NCBI GenBank assembly: GCA_036384915.1 | Contig: DASVLJ010000026.1 | Coordinates: forward strand, 1 to 64,000 | Length of the DNA: 64,000 nucleotides | Source: PKWO01 sp036384915 | GTDB lineage: Bacteria; Pseudomonadota; Gammaproteobacteria; Burkholderiales; Burkholderiaceae_D | Direction: 5' to 3' | Part shown: one piece after another, positions 1 through 8,598 of the stretch | Layout of the letters: the number at the start of each line of letters is the position of its first letter | Position numbering within the stretch: the stretch's first letter is position 1 | The notes under the pieces: generated by a model | Database searches by the model: none | Told to the model about the DNA's origin: nothing | What the model saw: the letters and a program-made list of their open reading frames with translations, nothing else | Translations under genes and position numbers: made by a program

Positions 1-3000
1 GTTGGAAGCAACGTTCAGGGTTGTGGTCACACCATTGTCGACCACGGTCACCGTTGCACTGCCGTTGGCGGCGAGGTTCGCCGCATTCAGGGCAACGGTC
101 GCGACGGCAACGCCGGCGGCAGCCTCGGCGGAGACTTCGCCGCCCGACAGCACACCGTCCTGGTTGGTATCGCTCGTGATCGTCACGGTCGGCGCAGCCG
201 GCGCACTGATGTGTTCCGTGACCGACGCCGTATTGCCATTGGCGGTGTTGCCGAATTGATCCGTTTGCGTGGCCGTGACCGTTGCGCCGTGCGCATCGCC
301 GGGGTTGGCGAAAGAAACCGTCACCGTACCGTTGCTATAGCTGCCCGACACGCCGTTCGCGCCGCCGGTTACCGTGCCGTTGGAAGCGACATCGAGCGTG
401 GTCGTCACGCCGTTGTCGACCACGGTCACGGTTGCGCTGCCGTTGGCCGCCAGGCTGGCGGCGTTTAGCGCCACCGTGGCCACCGCCACGCCGGCCGTTG
501 CTTCGGCATTGACTTCGCCGCTGTTCAACACGCCGTCCTGGTTGGTGTCGCTGGTGATCGTGACCACCGGTGCCGCGGGTGCGCCGATATGTTCTGTGAC
601 GCTGACGCTGTTCGAGGCCGAGGTATTGCCGTATTGGTCGGTCTGGGTGGCGCTGACGGTGGCGCTGTGCGCATCGCCGGGGTTGGCGAAATTGACCGCC
701 AGGTTGCCGTTGCTGTAGGTGGCCGTGACGCCGTTGCCGGCGCCGGTCACGCTGCCGTCGGATGCGACGGTCAAGGTCGTCGTCACGCCATTGTCCACCA
801 CCGTTACGGTGGCGCTGCCGTTGGCCGCCAGGTTGGCCGCGTCCAAGGCCACATTGGCGACTGCCACGCCGGCCGTGCTTTCGGCATTGACTTCGCTGCC
901 GGAGAGCACGCCATCCTGGTTGGCGTCGCTGGCGATGACGACGGTCGGCGCCGCCGGCGCACTGATGTGTTCGATGACGCTGGCACTGTTGCTGTTGGCG
1001 CTGTTGCCGTATTGATCGGTCTGCGTGGCAGTGATGGTGGCCGTGTGGCCGTCGCCCGGATTGACGAAGTTCACTGTGACGTTGCCGTTGCTGTAGGCGC
1101 CGGACACGCCATTGGCAGCACCGCTCACGGTGCCGTCGGACGCGATGCTCAGTGTCGTGCTCACACCATCGTCAACCACCGTGACGGTGGCACTGCCGTT
1201 GGCCGCCAGGCTGGCCGCATTCAAGGCCACGCTGGCGAGAGCCACACCGGCTGTCGCTTCGCCAGCCACATCGCTGCCGGAAAGCACGCCGTCGTGATTG
1301 GTGTCGCTGGTAATCGAGACCACCGGTGCCGGCACGCTGACGTGCTCGACCGCGGTCGCCGTATTGCTGCTCGAGGCGTTGCCGTATTGATCGGTTTGGG
1401 TGGCCGATACGGAGACGCTATTGCCGTCGCCCGGATTGTTGAACGAGAGCGTGACCGTGCCGTTGCTGTAGCTGCCTGAGACGCCGTTCGCGGCACCTGT
1501 GATGCTGCCGTCGGATGCCACCGTCAAGGTCGTGGCGACGCCATGGTCCAGCACGGTGATGCTGGCGCTGCCGTTGGCCGTCAGGCTGGCCGCATCGAGC
1601 GCCACCGTGGCTTGCGCCACGCCGGCGGCGGCTTCGGCCGAGATCTCGCCGCCCGAAAGCACCCCATCGTGATTGGTGTCGCTCGTGATCGTGACTGTCG
1701 GCGCAACCGGGGCGCTGATGTGTTCGATGACACTGGCGCTGTTGCTGTTGGCCGTGTTTCCATATTGATCGGTCTGCGTCGCCGTCACGGTCGCCGTGTG
1801 GCCATCGCCCGGATTGGCGAAGCTTACCGTCACGTTGCCGTTGCTATAGGTACCGGACACGCCATTGGCCGCGCCGCTCACCGTACCGTCAGAGCCGATC
1901 GTCAAGGTGGTTGCTACGCCGTTATCGTTCACAGTCACCGTGGCGCTGCCGTTGGCCGCCAGGCTGGCCGCATTCAAGGCCACGTTGGCCACGGCCACGC
2001 CGGCTGCAGCCTCGGCACTGACTTCGCCGCCCGAGAGCACGCCGTCATGATTGGTGTCGCTGGTGATCGTCACCACGGGCGCCGTGGCGCTGATATGTTC
2101 GACCGCGCTCGCGGTATTGCTGTTGGCGCTGTTGCCGTATTGATCGGTCTGCGTGGCCGACACGGCCACGGTATTGCCGTCGCCGGGGTTGGCGAACGAA
2201 ACCGTCACATTGCCGTTGCTGTAGACGCCCGACACGCCGTTGGCCGCACCGGAAACGGTGCCGTCGGCCGCCACCGTCAAGGTTGTGCTCACACCATTGT
2301 CGACCACGGTCACGGTGGCGCTGCCATTGGCCGCCAGGCTGGCTGCGTTCAACGCCACGTTGGCAAGGGCCACGCCGGCCGTCGCCTCGGCATTGACTTC
2401 ACCGCCCGAGAGCACGCCGTCGTGGTTGGCGTCGCTAGCGATTGTCACTGCCGGCGCCGGCACGCTGACGTGCTCGGTCGCGCTTGCGGTATTGCTGTTG
2501 GCGGTGTTGCCGAACCGGTCGGTCTGGGTAGCGGATACCGTCACCGCATTGCCGTCGCCGGGGTTGGCAAAGGACACCGTCACGTTGCCGTTGGCGTAAG
2601 TCGCCGAGACACCGTTGGCCGCGCCGCTCACCGTGCCGTCTGAGGCGATGGCCAGGGTGGTGGCCACGCCGTTGTCGTTCACGGTCACCGTGGCGCTGCC
2701 GTTGGCGGCCAGGCTGGCCGCATTCAAGGCCACGTTGGCCAATGCAACCCCGGCCGCCGCTTCGGTATTGACTTCTCCGCCGGAGAGTACGCCGTCGTGG
2801 TTGGCATCGGTGCTGATGCTGACGACCGGCGCATTGGAATTCAAATGTTCGGTGACGCTGGCGCTGTTCGAGGCGGAGGTGTTGCCGTACTGGTCGGTCT
2901 GGGTTGCGGAAATGGTGGCCGTGTTGCCGTCGCCGGGATTGCCGAAGTTCAGCGTAACGGTGCCGTTGCTGTAGCTGCCCGAAACGCCATTGGCCCCGCC

Positions 3001-5100
3001 TGTGATGGTGCCGTCCGATGCCACGCTCAAGGTGGTGCTTACGCCGGCATCGAGCACCGTGATGGTGGCGCTGCCATGATTGGCCAAGCTCGCGGGATCA
3101 AGCGAAACGGTTGCCACGGCCACACCGGCCGCCGCCTCGGCATTGACTTCGCCGCCGTTCAATACACCATCCTGGTTGGTGTCGCTCGTGACGACGACAA
3201 CCGGAGCCGCCGGAGCGCCGACGTGCTCGGTCACTGTCGCCGTATTGCCGGCGGCGCTGTTGCCGTACTGGTCGGTCTGGGTGGCGCTGACCGTGACGGT
3301 ATTGCCGTCGCCCGGATTGGCGAACGAGACCGTGACGTTGCCGTTGGCATACGTTGCCGATACCCCATGTGCCGCACCCGTCACCGTACCGTCGGTAGCG
3401 ATACTCAGGGTGGTGGCCACGCCATTGTCGTTCACCGTCACGGTCGCGCTGCCGTTGGCGGCAAGTGTGGCGGCGTTCAGTGCGACGTTGGCGACGGCCA
3501 CGCCGGTCGCCGCTTCGGCATTCACTTCACCGCTGCTCAACACGCCGTCGCTGTTCGCATCGCTCGTGATCGTCACCACGGGCGCCGGCACGCTGATGTG
3601 CTCGACCGCGCTGGCGGTATTGCCGGTGCTGGTATTGCCGTATTGGTCGGTCTGCGTGGCGTTGACCGTGACGGTATTGCCGTCGCCGGGATTGGCAAAG
3701 GACAGCGTCAAGGTGCCGTTGCCGTACACGCCCGAGACGCCATTGGCGCCGCCCGACACCGTGCCGTCGGCCGCAACCGTGAGCGTGGTCGTCACACCAT
3801 GGTCGTCCACCGTCACGCTGGCGCTACCGTTGGCGGCCAGATTGGCCGCATCGAGCGCCACGGTGGCTTGCGCCACACCCGACGTCGCTTCGGCATTGAC
3901 TTCGCTGCCCGAGAGCACGCCATCATGGTTGGCATCGCTGGTGATGGTGACGACCGGGGCGGCGGGCGCGCTGATGTGTTCGGTCGCCGAGGCGGTGTTG
4001 CCATTGACCACATTGCCGTGCAAATCGGTCTGGGTTGCCGAAACCGTGACGGTGTTGCCGTCGCCGGGATTGGCAAAGGACAGCGTCACATTGCCGTTGC
4101 TGTAGCTGCCGGAAACGCCGTTGGCGGCGCCGCTCACGGTGCCGTCCGAAGCCACGGTCAGGGTGGTCACGACGCCGTCGTCGACCACGACGATGCTGGC
4201 ACTGCCGCTGTTAGCCAGGTTGGCCGCATCGAGCGCCACGTTGGCCTGGGCCACGCCGGCGGTCGCCTCGGCATTGATGTCGCCGCGGCTCAGCACGCCG
4301 TCCTGGTTGGTGTCGGTGGTGATGGTCACCACCGGCACGCCTGGGCCGCTGACGGATTCGAGCACGCTCGCGCTGTTGCTGCTCGATGCATTGCCGTACT
4401 GGTCGGTCTGGGTGGCCGAGACGGTCGCCGCATGGCCATCGCCGGGGTTGGCGAAATCGACGGTGACGGTGCCGTTGCTATAGGTGCCCGAGACGCCGTT
4501 GGCAGCCCCGCTCACCGTGCCGTTGGCCGCAATGGTCAGGGTCGTGCTTACACCATTGTCGAGCACGGTGACGGTGGCGCTGCCGTTGGCTGCCAAACCG
4601 GCTGCATCGAGCGCGACGGTGGCCACGGCCACGCCGGCCTGCGCTTCGGCATTGATTTCGCCGGACGACAGCACGCCGTCATGATTCGCGTCGCTGGTGA
4701 TGACGACCGTCGGCGCTGCCGGGCCGCTGATGTGCTCGGTCGCGCCGGCCGAGGCCGAGGGAGATACGTTGTGGTTCTGGTCGGTCTGGGTGGCCGAGAC
4801 GGTGACGCTATTGCCGTCGCCGGGATTGAGGAAATCAACCGTGACCGTGCCGTTGCTGTAGGTCGCGGAAACACCGTTGGCCGCGCCCGACACCGTGCCG
4901 TCATGCGCCACGGTCAGGGTCGTGGTGACGCCATTGTCGAGCACGGTGATGGTGGCGCTGCCGTTGGCCGCCAGGTTGGCCGGATCGATGGCCACGTTGG
5001 CCACGGCCACGCCCGACGAGGCCTCGCCGTTGATTTCGCCGCTGCTCAGCACGCCGTCGTGGTTGGCATCGGTGCTGATGGTGACCGTGGGCGCGGAGGG
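1..5100 (-). repeat. Fourteen tandem ~376-bp repeats coding Ca2+-loop Ig-like domains
   Basis: The codons for D-[TA]-N-x-D-G-V-L recur near positions 157, 531, 910, 1288, 1665, 2040, 2417, 2794, 3168, 3545, 3921, 4298, 4675 and 5051. That is a period of 374-380 bp (about 125-126 residues). Each unit also contains V-S-A-T-Q-T-D-Q-Y-G-N-type and A-T-V-T-V-V-D-N-G-type strands. The array continues past the left edge, so the copy number is a minimum. The loop follows the EF-hand/dockerin spacing D-x-N-x-D-G-x-L, so calcium stiffening of the fibre is inferred. Confidence 0.9.
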
Positions 5101-8100
5101 ACCGGGCGTGGGGGTCGGCGTCGGCGCCAGCGTATACGTCTCGCTCGATGTGGCCGTGACCGTGTCGCCCGAAGTGCCGGTGCCGCTGACCGAGACATGG
5201 ATGCTGTCGGTGGGCGAACCTTCCAGCACATTGCCGGGAACGCCGATGGAGAACGTACCATCCGGTTGCACCGTGCCGGTATAGGTATGGCCGTCCAGCG
5301 TCAGCGTGACGGTGTCGCCCGACACGGCGACATTGCTGCCCGCGACCGTGCCGGTGATCTGCACCGGGTTGCTGCTCGCGCCTTCGCTGCTCGTGACCGG
5401 CGCGAGGGGGTCGAGCGTGACCGACAGCGATTCGGTCGGCGTGGGGGTAGGCGTAGGTGTGGGCGTCGGCGTCGGCGTGCCGGCCACACTGTAGTTCGCG
5501 TCGGCACTGGCGTTGGCCACGTTGCCTGCAGCGTCCGTTGCGGCAACCGCCACGTGCACGCTGTCGATCGGGCCGGCGGCCAGCACGTTGCCGGGCACGC
5601 CTATGCTATAGGTGCCGCCCGTCTGCACCGTGCCGGTGTAAGTGTGGCCATCGACCGTCAGCGTGACGGTATCGCCTAGCGGCACGTTGGCGCTGACCGT
5701 GCCGGTGATGGCGACGGGCGAGCTGCTGGATGCTTCCGCATTGGTGATGGTGGCGATCGGGTCGATCGCGATCGAGATCGGCGCGGCCGTCAATTCGACG
5801 AAATAGGTCTGGTCGGCACTGGCCGTCTGGGTATTGCCGCCGGCATCGGTCACCGAAACCGTGGCATGAACGTCGTCCGTCGCGGCGCCGGCCAGCACGT
5901 TGCCGGGAATGCCGATGCTATAGGTGCCGCTGGCGTTGACGAATCCGGTATAGCTGTGGCCGTCCACCGTGAGCGTGACGGTGTCGCCCACCGGGACATT
6001 GGTGACAGTGCCGGTGATCTGCACCGGGGCCGCGCTCGTGCCTTCGGCGCCATTGACGGTGGCGATCGGGTCGATCGTGATGGCCGGCGGCAGGGCCGCG
6101 CCGTTGACGGTATAGGTCTGGTCCGCCGACGCGCTGGTGCTGTTGCCGGCGGCGTCGGTCATCGACACCGTCGCATGCACCGAATCGACCGGGCCGGCAG
6201 CGAGCACATTGCCCGGCACGCCGATGCTGTAGGTATGGTTGGCTGCGACCGATCCGGTATAGGTATGGCCGTCCACGGTCAGGGTGACCGTATCGCCCAC
6301 CGGTACGTTGCTGCTGACCGTGCCGGTGATGGCGATCGGATTGGCGCTGGCGCCTTCGGCCGTGGTGATGGCCGCGATCGGATCGATGGCGATCGAGATC
6401 GCAGGCGCACTCAGTTCGACGTTGTAAGGCTGGTCGGCCGAGGCGTTCATGACGTTGCCGGAACTGTCGGTGGCCGACACCGTGGCATGCACGTCGTCGA
6501 CTGCGGCGTTGGCCAGCACGTCGCCTGGGATACCGATGCTATAGGTGTGGTCGGCCGCGACCGTGCCGGTATAGCTGTGTCCATCGACCGTCAGCGTGAC
6601 GGTGTCGCCCGCGGGCACGTTGGCGCTGACCGAACCGGAAACGGCAACCGGGGCCGAACTGGCCGCTTCGGCGCCGTTGATGGTTCCAATGGCATTGATG
6701 GTGATCGAAATCGTTTCAGCCGTGGTTTCGACCGTGTAGGGCCGGTCGGCCGAGGCATTGGCCGTGTTGCCGGCCACATCGGTGGCCGAAACGGTAGCAT
6801 GCACATCGTCGACTGCGGCATTGGCCAGGACATTACCCGGAATGCCGACGCTATAGGTATGGTTGGCCGTCACCGTCGCGGTGTAGCTGTGGCCGTCGAC
6901 CGTCAGCGTGACCGTGTCGCCGGCGGGCACGTTGTTGCTGACGCTGCCGGTGATCGTCAAGGGGGCCGAGCTGGCGCCTTCGGCCGGGGTGATAGGCGCA
7001 ATCGGGTCGATCGCGATGCTGATCGCCGGCGCCGTGGTTTCGACGGCGTAGGGTTGATCGGCCGTGGCCGTTTGCACATTGCCCGAGGTATCCGTTACCG
7101 ACACCGAGGCATGCACGTCGTCAACCGAGGCGCCGGCCAGCACATTGCCCGGAACGCCGATGCTGTAGGTGCCGCCGGCCTGCACCACGCCGGTATAGCT
7201 GTGGCCGTCGACGGTCAGCGTCACCGTGTCGCCCACGGGCACGTTGGAAACCGAGCCCGTAATCGCAACCGGGGCCGAACTGCTTGATTGCGCGCCATTG
7301 ATCGTGCCGATCGGGTCGATCGTGATGAGAGGCGTGGCCACGATGGCGATCGTGCCGGTAGCGACGTTGGACACCGCGCCATTGGCGTCGGTAGCCGTAA
7401 AGTGGAACGATGCCATGCCCGAGGTCGTGCCGGCGGCCGGCACGAACACCACGTCGGCGCCGTTGCCGCTGGCGGCAATCGTCTCGCCGGCGTGGACCGG
7501 GGTCTTGCCGTCGGCCAGATAGAGGGTCCCGCCCGAGGGCAAGTCGGTGATGGTAAAGGTGACGATCCCCGCAGCGCTATCCATGCCTGAGAGATGCAGC
7601 GTCACCGGCTGCTCGTGCGAGGTGCTGACATTGTCGGACACCGCCACATCGGACGCCGTCGGGCCGGACAAGCCCGGGCCGCTGCTTTGCGCCTCAGGTT
7701 GCGTGCTGCTTGTGCCGCTGCTGCTGGGCAGGGTGGCCGGCGTGGTCGATTCGACGATACGCGTCAATTCCACAAAGCTGTGGCCGCTGTTGCCGTCACC
7801 GCCACCGGCGCCAGCGCCGCCAGCCGCCGTGGCATCGAGCAACTGGTCCAGGCTGCCATTGCCCGTGGCAATGGCATCGGTGATCGCATTCATCTGCGAA
7901 CCGCTGGAAGCCAGCGCAGCGCTATGCGCGTCGGGCGCATCGGTGGCGAACACACTGTTGTCGATAGTCAATGTTTCTTTCTCATGAACAACATACGTCT
8001 GGCCCTGGCCGTAACCGATCTCGACCTGCGCACCGGGCGCCGTAACGACCACATCGCCTTCATGAACCGGATCGCCGACCTTGAGCTCGATCATCTGGCC

Positions 8101-8172
8101 CTGGGGCGTGCGAATATAGGCGTGGCCTTCGAGATGGACGACTTTACCGATGACGTTTTGCGTGTTTGCCAT
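1..8172 (-). CDS. Giant LapA-type surface adhesin, N-terminal part (C-terminus beyond left edge)
   Basis: The frame is open from the ATG at 8172 to the left edge, giving 2,724 codons without a stop. A TAG lies two codons upstream, which fixes this start; the Shine-Dalgarno is poor. Residues 1-110 resemble the LapA retention module that lodges in the outer-membrane secretion pore. A TAAG motif at residues 115-118 matches the LapG protease cleavage site. A glycine-rich linker follows, then one cadherin-like domain (about 180-280), seven ~105-residue Ig-like repeats (about 280-1020, the last two separated and ended by Thr-Pro linkers) and fourteen ~125-residue Ig-like repeats. Each of those carries an EF-hand-like D-x-N-x-D-G-V-L loop. 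The C-terminal RTX/secretion signal expected for this family lies outside. In LapA systems c-di-GMP controls cell-surface retention through LapD/LapG; neither is in this window. Family known, exact ligand unknown. Confidence 0.93.
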   Translation of the reverse strand, partial: MANTQNVIGKVVHLEGHAYIRTPQGQMIELKVGDPVHEGDVVVTAPGAQVEIGYGQGQTYVVHEKETLTIDNSVFATDAPDAHSAALASSGSQMNAITDAIATGNGSLDQLLDATAAGGAGAGGGDGNSGHSFVELTRIVESTTPATLPSSSGTSSTQPEAQSSGPGLSGPTASDVAVSDNVSTSHEQPVTLHLSGMDSAAGIVTFTITDLPSGGTLYLADGKTPVHAGETIAASGNGADVVFVPAAGTTSGMASFHFTATDANGAVSNVATGTIAIVATPLITIDPIGTINGAQSSSSAPVAITGSVSNVPVGDTVTLTVDGHSYTGVVQAGGTYSIGVPGNVLAGASVDDVHASVSVTDTSGNVQTATADQPYAVETTAPAISIAIDPIAPITPAEGASSAPLTITGSVSNNVPAGDTVTLTVDGHSYTATVTANHTYSVGIPGNVLANAAVDDVHATVSATDVAGNTANASADRPYTVETTAETISITINAIGTINGAEAASSAPVAVSGSVSANVPAGDTVTLTVDGHSYTGTVAADHTYSIGIPGDVLANAAVDDVHATVSATDSSGNVMNASADQPYNVELSAPAISIAIDPIAAITTAEGASANPIAITGTVSSNVPVGDTVTLTVDGHTYTGSVAANHTYSIGVPGNVLAAGPVDSVHATVSMTDAAGNSTSASADQTYTVNGAALPPAITIDPIATVNGAEGTSAAPVQITGTVTNVPVGDTVTLTVDGHSYTGFVNASGTYSIGIPGNVLAGAATDDVHATVSVTDAGGNTQTASADQTYFVELTAAPISIAIDPIATITNAEASSSSPVAITGTVSANVPLGDTVTLTVDGHTYTGTVQTGGTYSIGVPGNVLAAGPIDSVHVAVAATDAAGNVANASADANYSVAGTPTPTPTPTPTPTPTESLSVTLDPLAPVTSSEGASSNPVQITGTVAGSNVAVSGDTVTLTLDGHTYTGTVQPDGTFSIGVPGNVLEGSPTDSIHVSVSGTGTSGDTVTATSSETYTLAPTPTPTPGPSAPTVTISTDANHDGVLSSGEINGEASSGVAVANVAIDPANLAANGSATITVLDNGVTTTLTVAHDGTVSGAANGVSATYSNGTVTVDFLNPGDGNSVTVSATQTDQNHNVSPSASAGATEHISGPAAPTVVITSDANHDGVLSSGEINAEAQAGVAVATVALDAAGLAANGSATVTVLDNGVSTTLTIAANGTVSGAANGVSGTYSNGTVTVDFANPGDGHAATVSATQTDQYGNASSSNSASVLESVSGPGVPVVTITTDTNQDGVLSRGDINAEATAGVAQANVALDAANLANSGSASIVVVDDGVVTTLTVASDGTVSGAANGVSGSYSNGNVTLSFANPGDGNTVTVSATQTDLHGNVVNGNTASATEHISAPAAPVVTITSDANHDGVLSGSEVNAEATSGVAQATVALDAANLAANGSASVTVDDHGVTTTLTVAADGTVSGGANGVSGVYGNGTLTLSFANPGDGNTVTVNATQTDQYGNTSTGNTASAVEHISVPAPVVTITSDANSDGVLSSGEVNAEAATGVAVANVALNAATLAANGSATVTVNDNGVATTLSIATDGTVTGAAHGVSATYANGNVTVSFANPGDGNTVTVSATQTDQYGNSAAGNTATVTEHVGAPAAPVVVVTSDTNQDGVLNGGEVNAEAAAGVAVATVSLDPASLANHGSATITVLDAGVSTTLSVASDGTITGGANGVSGSYSNGTVTLNFGNPGDGNTATISATQTDQYGNTSASNSASVTEHLNSNAPVVSISTDANHDGVLSGGEVNTEAAAGVALANVALNAASLAANGSATVTVNDNGVATTLAIASDGTVSGAANGVSATYANGNVTVSFANPGDGNAVTVSATQTDRFGNTANSNTASATEHVSVPAPAVTIASDANHDGVLSGGEVNAEATAGVALANVALNAASLAANGSATVTVVDNGVSTTLTVAADGTVSGAANGVSGVYSNGNVTVSFANPGDGNTVAVSATQTDQYGNSANSNTASAVEHISATAPVVTITSDTNHDGVLSGGEVSAEAAAGVAVANVALNAASLAANGSATVTVNDNGVATTLTIGSDGTVSGAANGVSGTYSNGNVTVSFANPGDGHTATVTATQTDQYGNTANSNSASVIEHISAPVAPTVTITSDTNHDGVLSGGEISAEAAAGVAQATVALDAASLTANGSASITVLDHGVATTLTVASDGSITGAANGVSGSYSNGTVTLSFNNPGDGNSVSVSATQTDQYGNASSSNTATAVEHVSVPAPVVSITSDTNHDGVLSGSDVAGEATAGVALASVALNAASLAANGSATVTVVDDGVSTTLSIASDGTVSGAANGVSGAYSNGNVTVNFVNPGDGHTATITATQTDQYGNSANSNSASVIEHISAPAAPTVVIASDANQDGVLSGSEVNAESTAGVAVANVALDAANLAANGSATVTVVDNGVTTTLTVASDGSVTGAGNGVTATYSNGNLAVNFANPGDAHSATVSATQTDQYGNTSASNSVSVTEHIGAPAAPVVTITSDTNQDGVLNSGEVNAEATAGVAVATVALNAASLAANGSATVTVVDNGVTTTLDVASNGTVTGGANGVSGSYSNGTVTVSFANPGDAHGATVTATQTDQFGNTANGNTASVTEHISAPAAPTVTITSDTNQDGVLSGGEVSAEAAAGVAVATVALNAANLAANGSATVTVVDNGVTTTLNVASN
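5130..7330 (-). repeat. Seven ~312-bp Ig-like repeats with two Thr-Pro linkers
   Basis: The codons for D-T-V-T-L-T-V-D-G recur near 5305, 5662, 5968, 6283, 6595, 6910 and 7222, a spacing of about 312 bp (104-106 residues). One interval is longer because a Thr-Pro linker is inserted at about 5436-5480. A second Thr-Pro linker at about 5098-5122 separates this block from the EF-hand-bearing repeats. The unit has the form T-V-D-G-x-x-Y-T-G-x-V, typical of Ig-like repeats in Bap/LapA adhesins. Confidence 0.85.
7819..7830 (-). other. LapG-type cleavage motif (TAAG) in adhesin
   Basis: Codons 115-118 of the adhesin read Thr-Ala-Ala-Gly, preceded by a leucine-rich helix (D-Q-L-L-D-A) and followed by a poly-glycine linker. 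This is the arrangement around the dialanine site cut by the periplasmic LapG protease in Pseudomonas LapA. It implies that adhesin release is controlled by a LapD/LapG pair encoded elsewhere. Confidence 0.8.
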
Positions 8173-8598
8173 GATCTATAGATACACTGAGAGAAATTGT
8201 CCGGGGAGAATACCAATTGCTTTGCAGCAAAGGTACTGTACTGAAGTACAGAAACCCGTATTCTTTTGTTAAATTGTGCAAACCTGACCCTGCTTCGGGG
8301 ATAGAGCGATTTCCCTATGGCAACAACGGTGCCGCTGACAGGCAGATAGGGGGATGGGGAATGTCGAACGGAAGCAGGAACGGTCAACCTGCCGTCACAT
8401 ATTCCGGCTATTGTCGTTTACCACGCTGATCGAGGTGCTCGATCAACGCTGGAAGCCTCGTATGCTTGCCGCTCCGGGCCGCTTGCGCGGCCGAAGCGGT
8501 TCATGAAAACATCGCCAGCCGGCCATCCGGCGGCAGGCAAACCGGCGCCTGTGCAACTATCTGTTACGCAAGGAGCGTGTAACCCAACGGCAAAGGCG
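8173..8598. promoter_or_regulatory. Adhesin upstream region with inverted repeats, no gene
   Basis: This 426-bp stretch separates the propeller gene from the adhesin and should hold the adhesin promoter. Visible structures are TGTACT-GA-AGTACA at 8237-8250, TGATCGAG-GTG-CTCGATCA at 8427-8445, and a long imperfect GC stem at 8469-8499. The last may end the propeller transcript but has no T tract. No convincing -35/-10 pair was found, and the short reading frames here have no ribosome-binding site. Confidence 0.5.

Noticed and set aside
589..2643. Plus-strand frames of 296 and 366 residues
   Set aside because: Also antisense to the adhesin repeat units, repeating with the same ~376-bp period.
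2797..5679. 960-codon plus-strand frame
   Set aside because: Antisense to the adhesin repeats; its Gly/Asp/Arg/His-rich repetitive content mirrors the codon pattern of the adhesin.
8091..8387. 98-codon minus-strand frame over the adhesin start
   Set aside because: Overlaps the adhesin N-terminus in another frame and has no ribosome-binding site.
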